The notes: a model not told the origin generated them from the letters alone. Shown: positions 1 through 8,741, counted from the first letter of the stretch. The stretch: 64,000 nt of DNA from Mesorhizobium sp. SARCC-RB16n (GCF_008520305.1 NZ_ML703279.1:186001-250000), one strand, 5' to 3'. Numbers and translations are program-made.

Positions 1-121
1 GTGGCCAGCCACTACCCCCGGCTAGGCAGCCTATTCACCAAACCAGCACATGCTCATAAGCGGAGATGCTGGGTAGCTTGTACGCGCCGGCGCGGACCAA
101 GCGCTGGGGCTTTGTTAGTTT

Positions 122-313
122 CTATATCCGGGTGATCGTATGCAGTCCTAGCCGGATCCGCTGGCCGTCCGCATAGGACAGCGCGAATGATTCCAGTTCA
201 AATGCTCGGGTAAGTTCTTGGTCGTCTTCGGTGACGCGCACGAACCACTCGCCACAGGCTTCCGTCACTTCGACACGGGCCGCCACATTGCGGAACGGAA
301 CCACGTTGTCCAT
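122..313 (-). CDS. Small hypothetical protein
   Basis: A 63-residue protein starting MDNVVPFRN. No family is recognised. It is mostly polar with a short acidic stretch and no signal peptide, so probably cytoplasmic. An in-frame ATG lies 21 bases upstream; I chose the internal one because the extra residues look non-coding. It sits at the island edge of the window among other small unknown genes, so its operon context is unclear. Confidence 0.5.
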   Translation of the reverse strand: MDNVVPFRNVAARVEVTEACGEWFVRVTEDDQELTRAFELESFALSYADGQRIRLGLHTITRI

Positions 314-375
314 CGCACGCCTCCCTAGAAGCAATGGGGAACGTCGATTTTTATAGGACCACCGGAATTACTAGA

Positions 376-624
376 TCAAGTGAGATTCGGTGTCCGATTT
401 CGTACCGATGGGTTTCGAGCTGGCTGTTTATCGTCGGGCGCTCCGGTGATCTGACTAACCGCCGCTTCGGTGAGTGTTTGGTCCGCTAACTGTTGAATGA
501 ACTGTTGGGCATGTTCGCCCCATTCGGCAGCCGTGACATTGTTTTCATGGACAGACCTCATGAACGCCTCCCGCAGAGCGTCGAGATCAAAGATGGAAAG
601 GCGTTGGCTATCTTTACCTGGCAT
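376..624 (-). CDS. Small hypothetical protein
   Basis: An 82-residue reading frame starting MPGKDSQRLS. The middle (FDLDALREAFMRSVHENNV) reads like a real helical protein; the tail is polar and probably disordered. The frame is open further upstream to 741, but those residues look like translated non-coding DNA. No family is recognised. It could be a chance frame. Confidence 0.4.
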   Translation of the reverse strand: MPGKDSQRLSIFDLDALREAFMRSVHENNVTAAEWGEHAQQFIQQLADQTLTEAAVSQITGAPDDKQPARNPSVRNRTPNLT

Positions 625-1536
625 ATACGGGAATATGACGGCAAAGGCCGGGGCTTCCAAGAGCGGGGAGGCCTGGGTGCACGAGGCCCGACCATAGTCC
701 CCGTCGGCCGGATCCCACCCCTGGCATCGGTCACTTTGCATTGCCTAGAACGCCGGCGACACCCAGAAGAAATTTGCGATCTCGCCGAACTTTCGGACAT
801 CTGCCAGGCCGTCACGACCGTCCCAAAAAGTGCTATGCGGGCTGGCTATCCTCGCCGAACTCAGGTAAATTGAGAGCAGCCGGAACAACGCGAAAACTCG
901 GGCATTTCGCATCGCCGCAGGGCAGCCTGCAAACGTCAACGGAACCATTCACAGCCAACTTTGTCTTGATGCGAAGCGCCGCTTCGCTCGCTGTGAAATG
1001 CCCGAGGATACTGCGACTGCCAATCCACTCGACCGATGGATGCATCAGCGCTCGCTTAGAGCGATCCGCAGCCCATCTGGCCAATGTTGGTGATGCTGAT
1101 CTGGCGTTGCTGAACTGCCTATGCGGCGTCCAGGAAATCCTGCTGGCGACATGCGAGAGCGACGATCTCGCGGGCCGTTTTCCAGCCCAAATGCCAAGGC
1201 TGTCTCGACTGATCGCAGACGCCTGCCCGATCATGGCCACGCGCGGTGTGATGTCGCCAGAGCGCCTTTACTGGGGATGGGCCGCACCAATGATCTGTTG
1301 GCACCGACTGAGGCCAAGTTGCGGATCGCGCGTATCAACTATGTCGCGATCTTCGTGGCGGAGCTCTCAATCGCGCTGCACCCGCCCGGTCTGCATCGAT
1401 GAACTGAACGCCGTTGGAAGCTGGAGTCGCCGTCCCGCTAGGCCTGAGCAGGATTGGAGTTGAGGCCGAGGATCCAGCCTCATCTTCGCCAAGGTCAAAG
1501 AATACCTGACCGCCGGGGCGTCGATAGGAGTGTTTT
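625..1536. other. Stretch without a supported gene
   Basis: Several long frames are open on both strands here (for example 741-1463 on +), but their translations are rich in Arg, Ser and Pro, have no recognisable domain, and none has a convincing start. It may be decayed coding sequence, which is common in island DNA. Nothing else stands out. Confidence 0.4.
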
Positions 1537-1827
1537 GTGATGATCCGAATTCTTGTCGCGGCAGGCGCCCTCGCGCTGGCCGGCTCCTTCACCGCCCCAG
1601 CAAACGCGCAAGAGACGTTCCATGGCTACGATTGCACGGATGACTGTTCGGGACACGTGGCCGGCTACGATTGGGCGGCAAGGAAAGACATCACCGATGA
1701 ACGGGATTGCGACGGCGATAGCCTATCGTTCAACGAAGGCTGCCAAGCGTACGTCGAAGAGCACGCGGATAACGCAAGTCGGAGCCAATCTGATAATGGA
1801 AACGACGACGAGGACAGCGACGAATAG
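1537..1827 (+). CDS. Secreted acidic cysteine-containing protein
   Basis: A 96-residue protein with a clear signal peptide (residues 1-24, cleavage after ANA before QE). The mature part starts FHGYDCTDDCSGHVAGYDWA and has four cysteines in an even pattern, then a strongly acidic Asn/Asp tail. Two disulfides in the periplasm are likely. I recall similar short secreted proteins of unknown function in rhizobia, but cannot name a family. A GGAG-type ribosome site precedes the start. Its neighbours also encode small exported proteins, suggesting an envelope-related cargo block. Confidence 0.8.
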   Translation: MMIRILVAAGALALAGSFTAPANAQETFHGYDCTDDCSGHVAGYDWAARKDITDERDCDGDSLSFNEGCQAYVEEHADNASRSQSDNGNDDEDSDE

Positions 1828-1849
1828 GAAAGCTCGTGTCTCGTCGAGC

Positions 1850-2314
1850 CTAGTTCCGGGGCAGTTTATGGATTTCCAGCCGGACCGGTCCGCCTCGATC
1901 GCAACTCGTGCAGACAAGCGCCCGCTCAACGGTGCTGAATAGCGCGTCCTTGCCATATCGCCTGATCAGTGCGGCCGCCTTTACCGGGGCGTGATGGGAG
2001 CAATTCTTGCACCAGGCCCGCAGCGTATGCCATTCGCGTAAGTCCCCGAGGGAGACGTCCAGACCGGCATGAATGCTGCCATCGATAATCGTCTGTGGCG
2101 GTATTTTCACTTCGCCGGGCGTGATGATTTTCTCCATGACGTGGCGGCTGTTGTAGTGAATTAGCAGCATGCCCGGCCGGCGCCGGATCGCTGCCTGCCA
2201 GGCGGCCTGACTGACCGCAGCGTCCGGCGAGCGTGAAATCGTTTCGAGATGGGTCTTTTCCTCTCGGTCCCATACCTCGATGCGAAAATTGTCCTCTGCC
2301 GTATTCGCCATCAC
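1850..2314 (-). CDS. Hypothetical protein with C-terminal CxxC pair
   Basis: A 154-residue protein. The N-terminal two thirds (EDNFRIEVWDREEKTHLET onward) are mixed alpha/beta with no known domain. The C-terminal third has two CxxC pairs (CKNC about residue 102 and CTSC about residue 138), as in a structural zinc ribbon. No signal peptide is seen. Its start overlaps the stop of the upstream gene by four bases (ATGA), so the two are very likely co-transcribed and translationally coupled. Function unknown; a zinc-bound protein of regulatory or nucleic-acid-binding type is one possibility. Confidence 0.7.
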   Translation of the reverse strand: MMANTAEDNFRIEVWDREEKTHLETISRSPDAAVSQAAWQAAIRRRPGMLLIHYNSRHVMEKIITPGEVKIPPQTIIDGSIHAGLDVSLGDLREWHTLRAWCKNCSHHAPVKAAALIRRYGKDALFSTVERALVCTSCDRGGPVRLEIHKLPRN

Positions 2315-2520
2315 GATCGCGCCTTGTGCCAGCCGCGAGAGAACCCGTTGGAAACTGCCGCCCGCGACAGCGCGAGATCGCGTTCGAGTTCAGCGTTCCT
2401 GGCCAGAACATTCAGCAGAGCAACCAAGGCATCGCCGCCGGCCGCGGCGATGGCCTGCTGCGCCGCCATTTCCAATTCCGACATAGCTTCGCCACTCGGC
2501 GCGTTCTGGCGCTTTCCCAT
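2311..2520 (-). CDS. Small hypothetical protein, first gene of a two-gene operon
   Basis: A 69-residue, alanine-rich helical protein. An internal ATG (MSELEMAAQQ) is an alternative start. Its stop codon overlaps the start of the next gene (ATGA), which supports both frames being real. It contains one long predicted helix (MAAQQAIAAAGGDALVALLN) and a basic tail. No family is recognised. Confidence 0.6.
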   Translation of the reverse strand: MGKRQNAPSGEAMSELEMAAQQAIAAAGGDALVALLNVLARNAELERDLALSRAAVSNGFSRGWHKARS

Positions 2521-2630
2521 AGCCGTTCCTGCTCAGATCGCCTTCAGGAATAAGGAACATATTCCTGTCCGGTCAAGCCCGCCGTTGACACTTAAGTTCT
2601 TATTTTGTTCACTGGCGGCCAAATGGCCCG

Positions 2631-2825
2631 GTGGAGGTGAGCGACGAGCCGATCAGACTTGCCGAAGAGAGGGCACCAGCGCCGCGCGAGCGCGCCAGAG
2701 TGCTCGGACACCTGTGCGAGTCCACGGGGTGCGCGAAGCATGCGGGCTTCGGGTTTGCCCGGCCCCGGCAGGATCCGCACTGGTTCTGTTTCGAGCACCG
2801 CGGCGACGGCGAAAGATACCTCTGA
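2631..2825 (+). CDS. Small Cys/His-containing protein
   Basis: A 64-residue protein starting at a GTG. The C-terminal half carries CESTGCAKH and WFCFEH, giving three cysteines and two histidines that could bind one zinc ion. It reads like a compact folded zinc protein and not a chance frame. A second GTG two codons later is an equally good start. It stands alone, divergent from the operon ending at 1850. Confidence 0.55.
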   Translation: MEVSDEPIRLAEERAPAPRERARVLGHLCESTGCAKHAGFGFARPRQDPHWFCFEHRGDGERYL

Positions 2826-2899
2826 GGGGCAAGGCGCGCTGCCCCAGTGGATTAGTTGAAACTAAATTTAGCCGGCTGCGTTCTTGCCTTTCCGATAAA

Positions 2900-3118
2900 T
2901 TGGCAGGTGGGCGCTTGGCAGAGTTCAGAAAGTTTCAGTGTCGGCAATGTCTCGGAGCCGGCAAGGTTTTCGATTGCAGTAAATGGTTGGCGTCGAACGG
3001 CACTTGTTGCCCGCCCGGGGCTCACCAACCGGGCTGCAAAGGTTCTACTATCAGATGCCCAGTGTGTCGCGGCAGCGGTCTGCAAGGCTTGGGACTTACA
3101 CGTCAAACAGATCAGTAG
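2900..3118 (+). CDS. Small zinc-finger protein with CxxCxGxG motifs
   Basis: The translated frame has CRQCLGAGKVFDC, then CC, then a cysteine, and finally CPVCRGSGLQG. The two CxxCxGxG blocks are the signature of the DnaJ-type cysteine-rich zinc finger, here on a protein of about 72 residues without a J domain. No ATG is in frame; TTG codons at 2900 and 2915 are the possible starts, and I give the first. The frame is open further upstream. The motif pattern makes it likely to be real; the start is uncertain, and a truncated gene is an alternative. Confidence 0.5.
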   Translation: MAGGRLAEFRKFQCRQCLGAGKVFDCSKWLASNGTCCPPGAHQPGCKGSTIRCPVCRGSGLQGLGLTRQTDQ

Positions 3119-3251
3119 AGGCCGCGGCTCATCGTAGGTGATGCGCTTGCATCTATGACCCCCTTTGCGATGACGAGCCCGCCCTCGTCACGCATGCCCT
3201 TGGCCTAGATCCCGAAATGGCAGAATGCGCCAAGGCGTTTGGGCCAGCATC

Positions 3252-3310
3252 CCTGTAGTGAGAGTGCGAGAAAGGGCCCGTACCTCAAGTACGAGCCCAA
3301 TCACTACAGG
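3252..3310. repeat. Nested inverted repeats
   Basis: An outer perfect 10-base inverted repeat (cctgtagtga at 3252-3261, tcactacagg at 3301-3310) encloses an inner 10-base stem (3274-3283 with 3289-3298, one G-T pair, 5-base loop). There is no run of T on either side, so it is not a standard terminator. It lies 43 bases beyond the end of the secreted-protein gene at 3353. Confidence 0.6.
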
Positions 3311-3352
3311 ACGCCAGTAAAGGAGTGTGACAGCTACCGGGCGTCACATCAC

Positions 3353-3640
3353 TCAGCCGCCCATCTTCTTAGCCATCGCGCAGAAATCCGCGTGCGACTT
3401 GTTAACTTTGGTGTCGCCGCAGTCTTTCAACACCGCCTTCTGTTCGTCGGGTTTCATGTCCTTCCACGCGGTCTTGAAATCCTTTTCCGACTTCATGGTT
3501 TTCATCCCGGCATCGGTGAAGAACGGCGACATCTTCGCAGGGTCGTCGAGTGCCGACGTTCCGGCCGCGGTGCCAGCGAGCGCGGCACCGGTGATCATTG
3601 AAAGTGCCATGGCACTCATCCAGAGATTCTTGCTGTTCAT
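3353..3640 (-). CDS. Small secreted protein, unknown function
   Basis: A 95-residue protein starting MNSKNLWMSAMALSM. Residues 1 to about 25 form a signal peptide ending in an Ala/Gly-rich stretch. The mature part is Lys/Asp-rich with helical repeats of the type MKTMKSEKDFKTAWKDMKPD and two cysteines. A strong GGAAGGAA ribosome site precedes this start, which is why I prefer it to an ATG 24 bases upstream. Periplasmic. No family is recognised. Confidence 0.75.
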   Translation of the reverse strand: MNSKNLWMSAMALSMITGAALAGTAAGTSALDDPAKMSPFFTDAGMKTMKSEKDFKTAWKDMKPDEQKAVLKDCGDTKVNKSHADFCAMAKKMGG

Positions 3641-3701
3641 TTTAGGGTTCCTTCCCTGATTCAAACTCTTGCGTAGCGCTGAACCTACTTCAGCAGCGCG
3701 T

Positions 3702-4040
3702 TTAGCCGCACAGTCTCGTGCGCTCGACTACCCGGTGATGATGACGCCAGTGCGTAGTTACAAATATGCGACAACCATGGTGGTGATGACGATGCCGCCT
3801 GTATTGTCCGTCGTTGTACTGGTTATCGTTGTACTGACTGTCGTACTGACCATCGCTGTAGCTGTCTTGATTGTGATGCCGATGGTGGCGGTGGTACTGA
3901 TCCCCATCGCCCGATGAGTATTGGTCGACGTAGCCCCCGCCATTATCAGGCTGGATAATTACGCTTTGTGCATAGGTAGGTGCCAATGCCATAAATGTCG
4001 TCGCCGCCGCTATCGCAGCTCCCAATAATAGTTTCATCAA
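3702..4040 (-). CDS. Secreted His/Tyr/Gln-rich protein
   Basis: A 112-residue protein with a signal peptide (residues 1-24, cleaved after TYA). The mature part is low complexity: repeated YxDxQY units and several His clusters (HRHHRHHNQ and RRHRHHHHG). Such His clusters often bind transition metals in the periplasm, but that is an inference. A good ribosome site (caggagg) precedes two consecutive ATGs. It is transcribed in the same direction as the secreted protein at 3353, with a short gap, so the two may form one unit. Confidence 0.75.
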   Translation of the reverse strand: MMKLLLGAAIAAATTFMALAPTYAQSVIIQPDNGGGYVDQYSSGDGDQYHRHHRHHNQDSYSDGQYDSQYNDNQYNDGQYRRHRHHHHGCRIFVTTHWRHHHRVVERTRLCG

Positions 4041-4437
4041 TTTCCTCCTGCTGGATTTACGCCCACCTCACAACGACGTGATGTCGCGTGCGTTCCAACC
4101 GCGTTGTTTACAAATTCGTAAGCCAACAAACCGCGCCGGCGGACGTCCGGGCCCACGTGTTCATGCGAGGACGCGGTTTCCGGATTCTGGGTGTGGCGAT
4201 CTATGCGATTCATCTTTCACAGGGGACCTTTTTTAAATGGCCTGTTTGGAGCCTCACCTTGGGCTTTTGCTTATGCTCTCGTTTGCCACCGGCTGCGGGC
4301 TGGTTGTCTATTATGGTTTCGAAGTTTGGGCCACACCTTGGTTCGGCGCTGGATGCTGCAATGGCTCTCGGGTCGCAGCGGTCGTCCAGGTGGTTGGCCT
4401 ATCACCGTGGCGAGGGGCTGACCGTTGCAGCCCGCGC

Positions 4438-4704
4438 CTACCGGTGCGGACGATCCTCTGCGAGAACGTTGTAGAGCACACAACACGCCACCAACGAGGC
4501 GACGCCGCCTAAGAGATCACTCGCCGTCAAACCAGAAAAATAGACGAATTCAAACGCCGACACGGTGGCCTCTCTGCCTTGGAAATCGACCAAGAAAGAA
4601 CCGTTAGAAGGCTCTGATGTTCCGCTCCGGTTGGGCACTTCTGGACTCTTCGTCGCGATGGACGCATTCTGTCCCTGGGGGAGCATGGGGGCGTGGACAA
4701 ACAT
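4438..4704 (-). CDS. Possible small membrane protein
   Basis: An 88-residue frame starting MFVHAPMLPQG. Its only protein-like feature is a C-terminal hydrophobic segment (LLGGVASLVACCVLYNVLA) that could be one membrane helix. It overlaps the proposed start of the divergent SNase gene by 12 bases, which counts against it. It may be a chance frame. Between 4041 and 4437 I see no gene. Confidence 0.22.
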   Translation of the reverse strand: MFVHAPMLPQGQNASIATKSPEVPNRSGTSEPSNGSFLVDFQGREATVSAFEFVYFSGLTASDLLGGVASLVACCVLYNVLAEDRPHR

Positions 4705-5523
4705 CGGCACGACAACCGGTCTGATCAGTGGCGAAGGCGAACTGGCGCCAGGCGCTCGCGCGCACGCAGATGGGCGAGCGTCCCGCTGCGCCTGATCGCT
4801 GTCACGGTCACTGCGGCCGGCGCATTGGCCGCGCAGACGCTTCTGCAGCACAGCGACCGTTTGCCGGAGATCAACCTGTCGAACTTGCTCGGGCCGAAAC
4901 CAGGACCGATCGTCGGCGTGGCGTCGGTCATCGACGGCGACACGATCGAGATCCACGGGCAACGGATCCGCTTCAACGGCATCGACGCGCCGGAGAGCCG
5001 GCAGTACTGCGACGATGCCAAGGGCTTCGAATACCCCTGCGGCCGGCGATCAGCCGAAGCGCTCGACTCCTTCCTGGCGGCCTCGAGGCCAGTGCAATGC
5101 ACGTTCGTCGATTGGGACCGATATCACCGCTTCGTCGGGGACTGCCGGCGTGCTGATGGCGCCAGCGTGGAGGGGTGGATGGTCGAGCACGGCCAGGCTC
5201 TGGATTGGCCGCGCTACAGCCATGGCGCCTACGCACAGCAGCAGGCGAAGGCGGAAGCAGCAAAGGTCGGCCTGTGGGTCGGCAAGTTTCAGGCGCCTTG
5301 GGAGTGGCGCGCGGAGCATGCCGACGGCACGGCGCCGTCGCGCCAGCCGCTCGGCATCATCAGCCGCAGGCTTGTCGTGCAGAGCGGCTATCCATGCGAG
5401 CCGCGGCGAACGTGCAAGCAAATTGGTTCGTGCGACGAGGCCCAATGGTATCTGCAGAACTGTTCATGGGGCGGAAAGCTGGATCGGGACGGCGACGGCG
5501 TGGCGTGCGAGAGGCTGTGCTAA
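4693..5523 (+). CDS. Exported SNase-like nuclease with Excalibur domain
   Basis: A 276-residue protein. Residues about 30-50 form one hydrophobic segment (signal or anchor) after a basic N-terminus. Residues about 75-200 are a staphylococcal-nuclease (thermonuclease) domain: IDGDTIEIHGQRIRF, then GIDAPE with the catalytic glutamate, and DRYHRFVG with the expected arginine. The last 45 residues form an Excalibur domain (CKQIGSCDEA, LDRDGDGVAC), a calcium-binding module with paired cysteines. Likely an extracytoplasmic, calcium-dependent nuclease. The start is a GTG; no in-frame ATG is available nearby. SNase/Excalibur proteins are common cargo of rhizobial islands and plasmids. Confidence 0.85.
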   Translation: MDKHRHDNRSDQWRRRTGARRSRARRWASVPLRLIAVTVTAAGALAAQTLLQHSDRLPEINLSNLLGPKPGPIVGVASVIDGDTIEIHGQRIRFNGIDAPESRQYCDDAKGFEYPCGRRSAEALDSFLAASRPVQCTFVDWDRYHRFVGDCRRADGASVEGWMVEHGQALDWPRYSHGAYAQQQAKAEAAKVGLWVGKFQAPWEWRAEHADGTAPSRQPLGIISRRLVVQSGYPCEPRRTCKQIGSCDEAQWYLQNCSWGGKLDRDGDGVACERLC

Positions 5524-5719
5524 AGCCCCAATCCTCAACCACCCTTCCGCCGGCGCCTTTGCCCCGGCTGAGGTTGTGAAAGAAGGGGTTCTTGCAATGG
5601 CAGCGACGGCTGACCTCTAGAAAGCTTACCGCCGGAAATTGGCATCGGAGGTAGTTCTGGCTGCTTCCGTAGTTCGTCGGCGGAGGGTCGCCGCTGAGGT
5701 AGCTTACGCGCAACCGAAC

Positions 5720-5806
5720 GAGCCGCCTGTGCGGCTGCGACAATGTTGAGAGCAGTTAAAATCCCAAGGTCTGGGCCGCCGATGAGATCAGCCGCACAGG
5801 CGGCTC
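5720..5806. repeat. 17-base perfect inverted repeat
   Basis: gagccgcctgtgcggct at 5720-5736 matches the reverse complement at 5790-5806, separated by 53 bases. The right arm lies inside the integrase-derived coding sequence (codons for SAAQAAR), so the left arm looks like an inverted copy of it. It could arise from rearrangement at the broken 5' end of the integrase gene. Confidence 0.7.
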
Positions 5807-6903
5807 GAAAAGAGGCGCGTATTTTGATCGGTCGGATCGCGCAAGGCGACAACCCTGCGGAGACAAAACTCCTCGACGCTAAAACGATCACTATCAAAGA
5901 ACTCTGCACCCGATATCTGGCTGATTGTGAAGCTGGACTTGTGCCAGGCAAAGGCGGCCGCCCTAAGAAGCCATCGACCATGGAGATCGACGGTAGCCGT
6001 ATCAGCCGCCACATCCTTCCGCTTGTCGGGAACCGGAGAGTGACCGAGATCACGTCGGCAGACATTGCCAAATTTCTGCGCGACGTTGCCAACGGCAAAA
6101 CCCGGGCCGACATTAAGACAAAGAAGCGAGGCCGGGCGATCGTTCGGGGAGGGATTGGCACTGGCTCGCGCGGCGTAGGCCTTCTCGGCGGCTCTTCACG
6201 TATGCCATCCGGGAAGGCATCATCGAAAAGAACCCGGTTCACGGCTTTCGTAAACCAAAAGATCGCGTCCGTGACCGTCGTCTGACGGAGCGTGAGTATC
6301 GAGCGTTAGGCAAGATTCTCGCGGACGCCGCTATCGACCCGCAGTTTTCAACGGCCGCCAAAATGGCGCGGGCACTCGCTATGACGGGATGTCGACGAGG
6401 CGAGATTATTAATCTGCGAATGGGCGAGGTCGATGTTCAGCGCAGCTGCATCAGGCTTGAGGATTCCAAGGAAGGCGCATCCACCCGGGCTATCGGCTTG
6501 CCTGTGGTCGAGTTGCTCCAACCGCTATTGTCCGACCATGAGGCTGATTTCGTGTTTCCCGGTACCGAGGAAGGGAAGCCATTAGTCGGCTTCCAAAAGC
6601 TGTGGGAAAAGCTCGTCAAAGACACACCACTTGAAAGCGTTACACCCCACGTGCTTCGTCACAGCTTCGCGAGCGTGGCAAACGATCTCGGCTTTACCGG
6701 GTCGACGATAGCTGCCTTGGTGGATCACGAGCCGTTACATTCACACCGTAGACACGGCGCTCGTAATGGCAGGCGATACAGTCGCCAGCTACATTCAGGC
6801 CTTGCTTGATGGAGTTAAGTTCGAGCGCGCAAATTATGCGCTCGATCTCAGTGCACGTAAGGATGCAATGCGGAAATTTTTGACGACGCACACGGCTCCT
6901 TGA
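5743..6903 (+). pseudogene. Broken tyrosine integrase
   Basis: The reading frames together spell a phage/ICE-type tyrosine recombinase. The arm-binding/core N-terminal part runs to about 6170; a frameshift near 6190 moves to the frame carrying LFTYAIREGIIEKNPV and the catalytic domain (CRRGEI, HVLRHSF). A second lesion near 6720 removes a few codons after AALVDH and shifts frame again; the last piece contains SRYIHTVDTAL with the tyrosine and ends at TGA 6901-6903. The usual N-terminal DUF4102-like segment is also missing. It is therefore non-functional and marks an older integration event. The inverted repeat at 5720-5806 overlaps its 5' end. Confidence 0.85.
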
Positions 6904-6930
6904 GGCAATAGGACCCATTGGGTACGGCGA

Positions 6931-7581
6931 TCAGTGATCTTTAAGACCGTGCTCGCTCAGGAGCTTTCCATACCGGTTCAGGTCGTACATCGTCCCGCCG
7001 CTGTCTTCCTCCATCATAAGGCCGCCATCAATTCCCACGTCAACGAGCAGGCCGGCCGAAAAGAGCGCTGAAGCGGCGTCCTTGTCCTTTTGTACGCCCT
7101 CTTTGAAATCAAGCAGGAACCTCAAGTCTTCCGAAAAAGCCCTGTCAACGATCTTGGCCAGGCGTATCGCCTCATCCAAAGAGAGCTTGCCGTTGGCAGC
7201 CGCCGACATTACTCGGGCTATTATTTCAGGTTTCTTCATGTCGTCAGCGCGATCTAAAAGCAGCAGCACCGTCTCGCCGAATTCAGCCTTTTTTCCCTTT
7301 TTTTCCAAGTTCGCGATAAACGCCTGGCGGTCCTCTAAAGGCGTTTTCTCAAAGGTATTCAGGAAAGTAGCCACCTTTTTCTGAAACAGCCAATCCCTGT
7401 AGGCGAGCCCCCCTCGCGCGAGACCGACAAGAGCGCCCAAAATAGGAACTCCATCCAGCGCGCCGGACGATATGGCTGCGTCCAATCCGATGTCGGCGGC
7501 AGTGGCGGCCACATCGACAAGCTTTTCGCTCGCGACAGAATCCGCGAATGCAACAGGTAGGTTTTTCGGCTCGTCTTCCAT
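6931..7581 (-). CDS. Unknown protein with hydrophobic hairpin
   Basis: A 216-residue protein starting MEDEPKNLPV, preceded by an AGGAG site. Residues about 30-60 form a hydrophobic stretch with GVPILGALVGLARGGLAYRDWLF, like a membrane or lipid-interacting hairpin. The rest is helical and charged, with repeated DRA/LDEAIRLAKI helices. No catalytic motif is seen. I recall loosely similar proteins near phage-defence genes but cannot name a family. The TIR gene at 8742 is on the same strand upstream, with two other genes between. Codon use is less GC-biased than in backbone genes, consistent with transfer. Confidence 0.7.
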   Translation of the reverse strand: MEDEPKNLPVAFADSVASEKLVDVAATAADIGLDAAISSGALDGVPILGALVGLARGGLAYRDWLFQKKVATFLNTFEKTPLEDRQAFIANLEKKGKKAEFGETVLLLLDRADDMKKPEIIARVMSAAANGKLSLDEAIRLAKIVDRAFSEDLRFLLDFKEGVQKDKDAASALFSAGLLVDVGIDGGLMMEEDSGGTMYDLNRYGKLLSEHGLKDH

Positions 7582-7744
7582 ACGCACTCCTAGCACGCTG
7601 TGAGGGCTATATAGGGATTGACTCTTCGGGACGAAGTAGGATAATTTTCCTATATCCCATTTCGCCGTCGAAGCTGCTGGGCTGCAGTCGAGCCAGCCCT
7701 TTCGGGAGTGGACGTGCTGAAGACGGATACGGTGCGACAAGGCC

Positions 7745-8236
7745 CTAGGCGACGACGCCGGAGTGTTCGTAGGCGAAATACCGCGCCTCGCGTTTTAGCA
7801 GCGCAATCGCCCAATCCTCCGTCGAGCCGCCGCCGCTGGCCGCGCATTTCCAGATGCCGTATTCTATCTCGGCCATCATCCCGGTGGCCTTGTTGTGCAG
7901 AAAAACAGGGTACGGCGTGTCGACCGTCGGGACGCGCGACAGAAAGACCTCAACCCAATCCCCGACGCTGGCCGGCGCCCTAAACCCTCTAAGCTCGACC
8001 GGCAGCAGGCCACCAGCTGTGGATAGGATCAGGCGGGTGCCTGCCAGCTCGACGCCCCCCTCGATGGACGTGATCTCCGCCGTTTCGTGAACCTTTCCCA
8101 GCACTGCGGCGTGGTCGTAATGCGCTGTGCTCGGAGCCGGTGGGCGCCGTCGCCCTTGGGGGTCAAGCCTCCACCCGATAAGCAAGCGCTCCCAATACGA
8201 TAGCGGGCTTCCCCATGGCGGTGTCGGTGCAGGCAT
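7745..8236 (-). CDS. Hypothetical protein, possible beta-rich domain
   Basis: A 163-residue protein starting MPAPTPPWGSPLSYWERLL, with a GGGGGA ribosome site. The N-terminus is proline-rich. The middle looks beta-rich (AEITSIEGGVELAGTRLIL, VELRGFRAPASVGDWVEVFL) and the C-terminus is helical. No signal peptide or family is recognised. It is 163 bases upstream of the hairpin protein on the same strand and divergent from the gene at 8333. Confidence 0.65.
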   Translation of the reverse strand: MPAPTPPWGSPLSYWERLLIGWRLDPQGRRRPPAPSTAHYDHAAVLGKVHETAEITSIEGGVELAGTRLILSTAGGLLPVELRGFRAPASVGDWVEVFLSRVPTVDTPYPVFLHNKATGMMAEIEYGIWKCAASGGGSTEDWAIALLKREARYFAYEHSGVVA

Positions 8237-8332
8237 TTTATCCCCCGTGCGGGACGCCAATCTAGCCGACGGATTTTGATTCCACCAACCCATACCTATC
8301 TATGGGGAAATCCCAACAACGGAGGCTTCTTC

Positions 8333-8647
8333 ATGGGTTGGCAGGGCTACTGCTCTTCGAATGAAATCAAGGAACAGGTCAGGGTGCAGGTCATGGAATC
8401 GCCCCAGGACCCCGGCACGCCACCGCCGAAGCTCAAGGCGGGCGATACTGTCCCGGTCGAGTTCGGCAACAACGCCCGCACACGTTTGGACGTGGTAGCG
8501 GAGCTGCCTGCCGATGAAGTGGTCGTGAAAACGCCTGACGCCACGCGCTGGAGGATGTCGAAGGTGAAACCCGGTGAGATCGGCTCCGCCTACGATCCTC
8601 CGCGCCGCATGGTCGCTCAAGATTGGGCTATTCGGGAAAAGCTCTAG
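8333..8647 (+). CDS. Small hypothetical protein, SH3-like segment
   Basis: A 104-residue protein starting MGWQGYCSSNEIK, placed after a ggagg site eight bases upstream. The central part (LKAGDTVPVEFGNNARTRLDVVAELPADEVVVKTPD) alternates like a small beta barrel. It is divergent from the gene at 7745 and convergent with the TIR gene. No family is recognised. Confidence 0.6.
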   Translation: MGWQGYCSSNEIKEQVRVQVMESPQDPGTPPPKLKAGDTVPVEFGNNARTRLDVVAELPADEVVVKTPDATRWRMSKVKPGEIGSAYDPPRRMVAQDWAIREKL

Positions 8648-8741
8648 GGAGCGACCATGCACGTTGGCCTGACAAGAAGGCGGGCGCCGGTGACACAGCG
8701 CAAACCACGCGGGGTATTCTCAAACTTGTCGCGGCTTGCGA

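Noticed and set aside
741-1463. A 240-residue plus frame
   Set aside because: Arg/Ser/Pro-rich, no start signal, no domain; several frames of similar quality exist here on both strands.
2249-3118. A 289-residue plus frame covering the region
   Set aside because: Only the last part with CxxC motifs is protein-like; the first two thirds overlap the convincing minus-strand operon and other genes.
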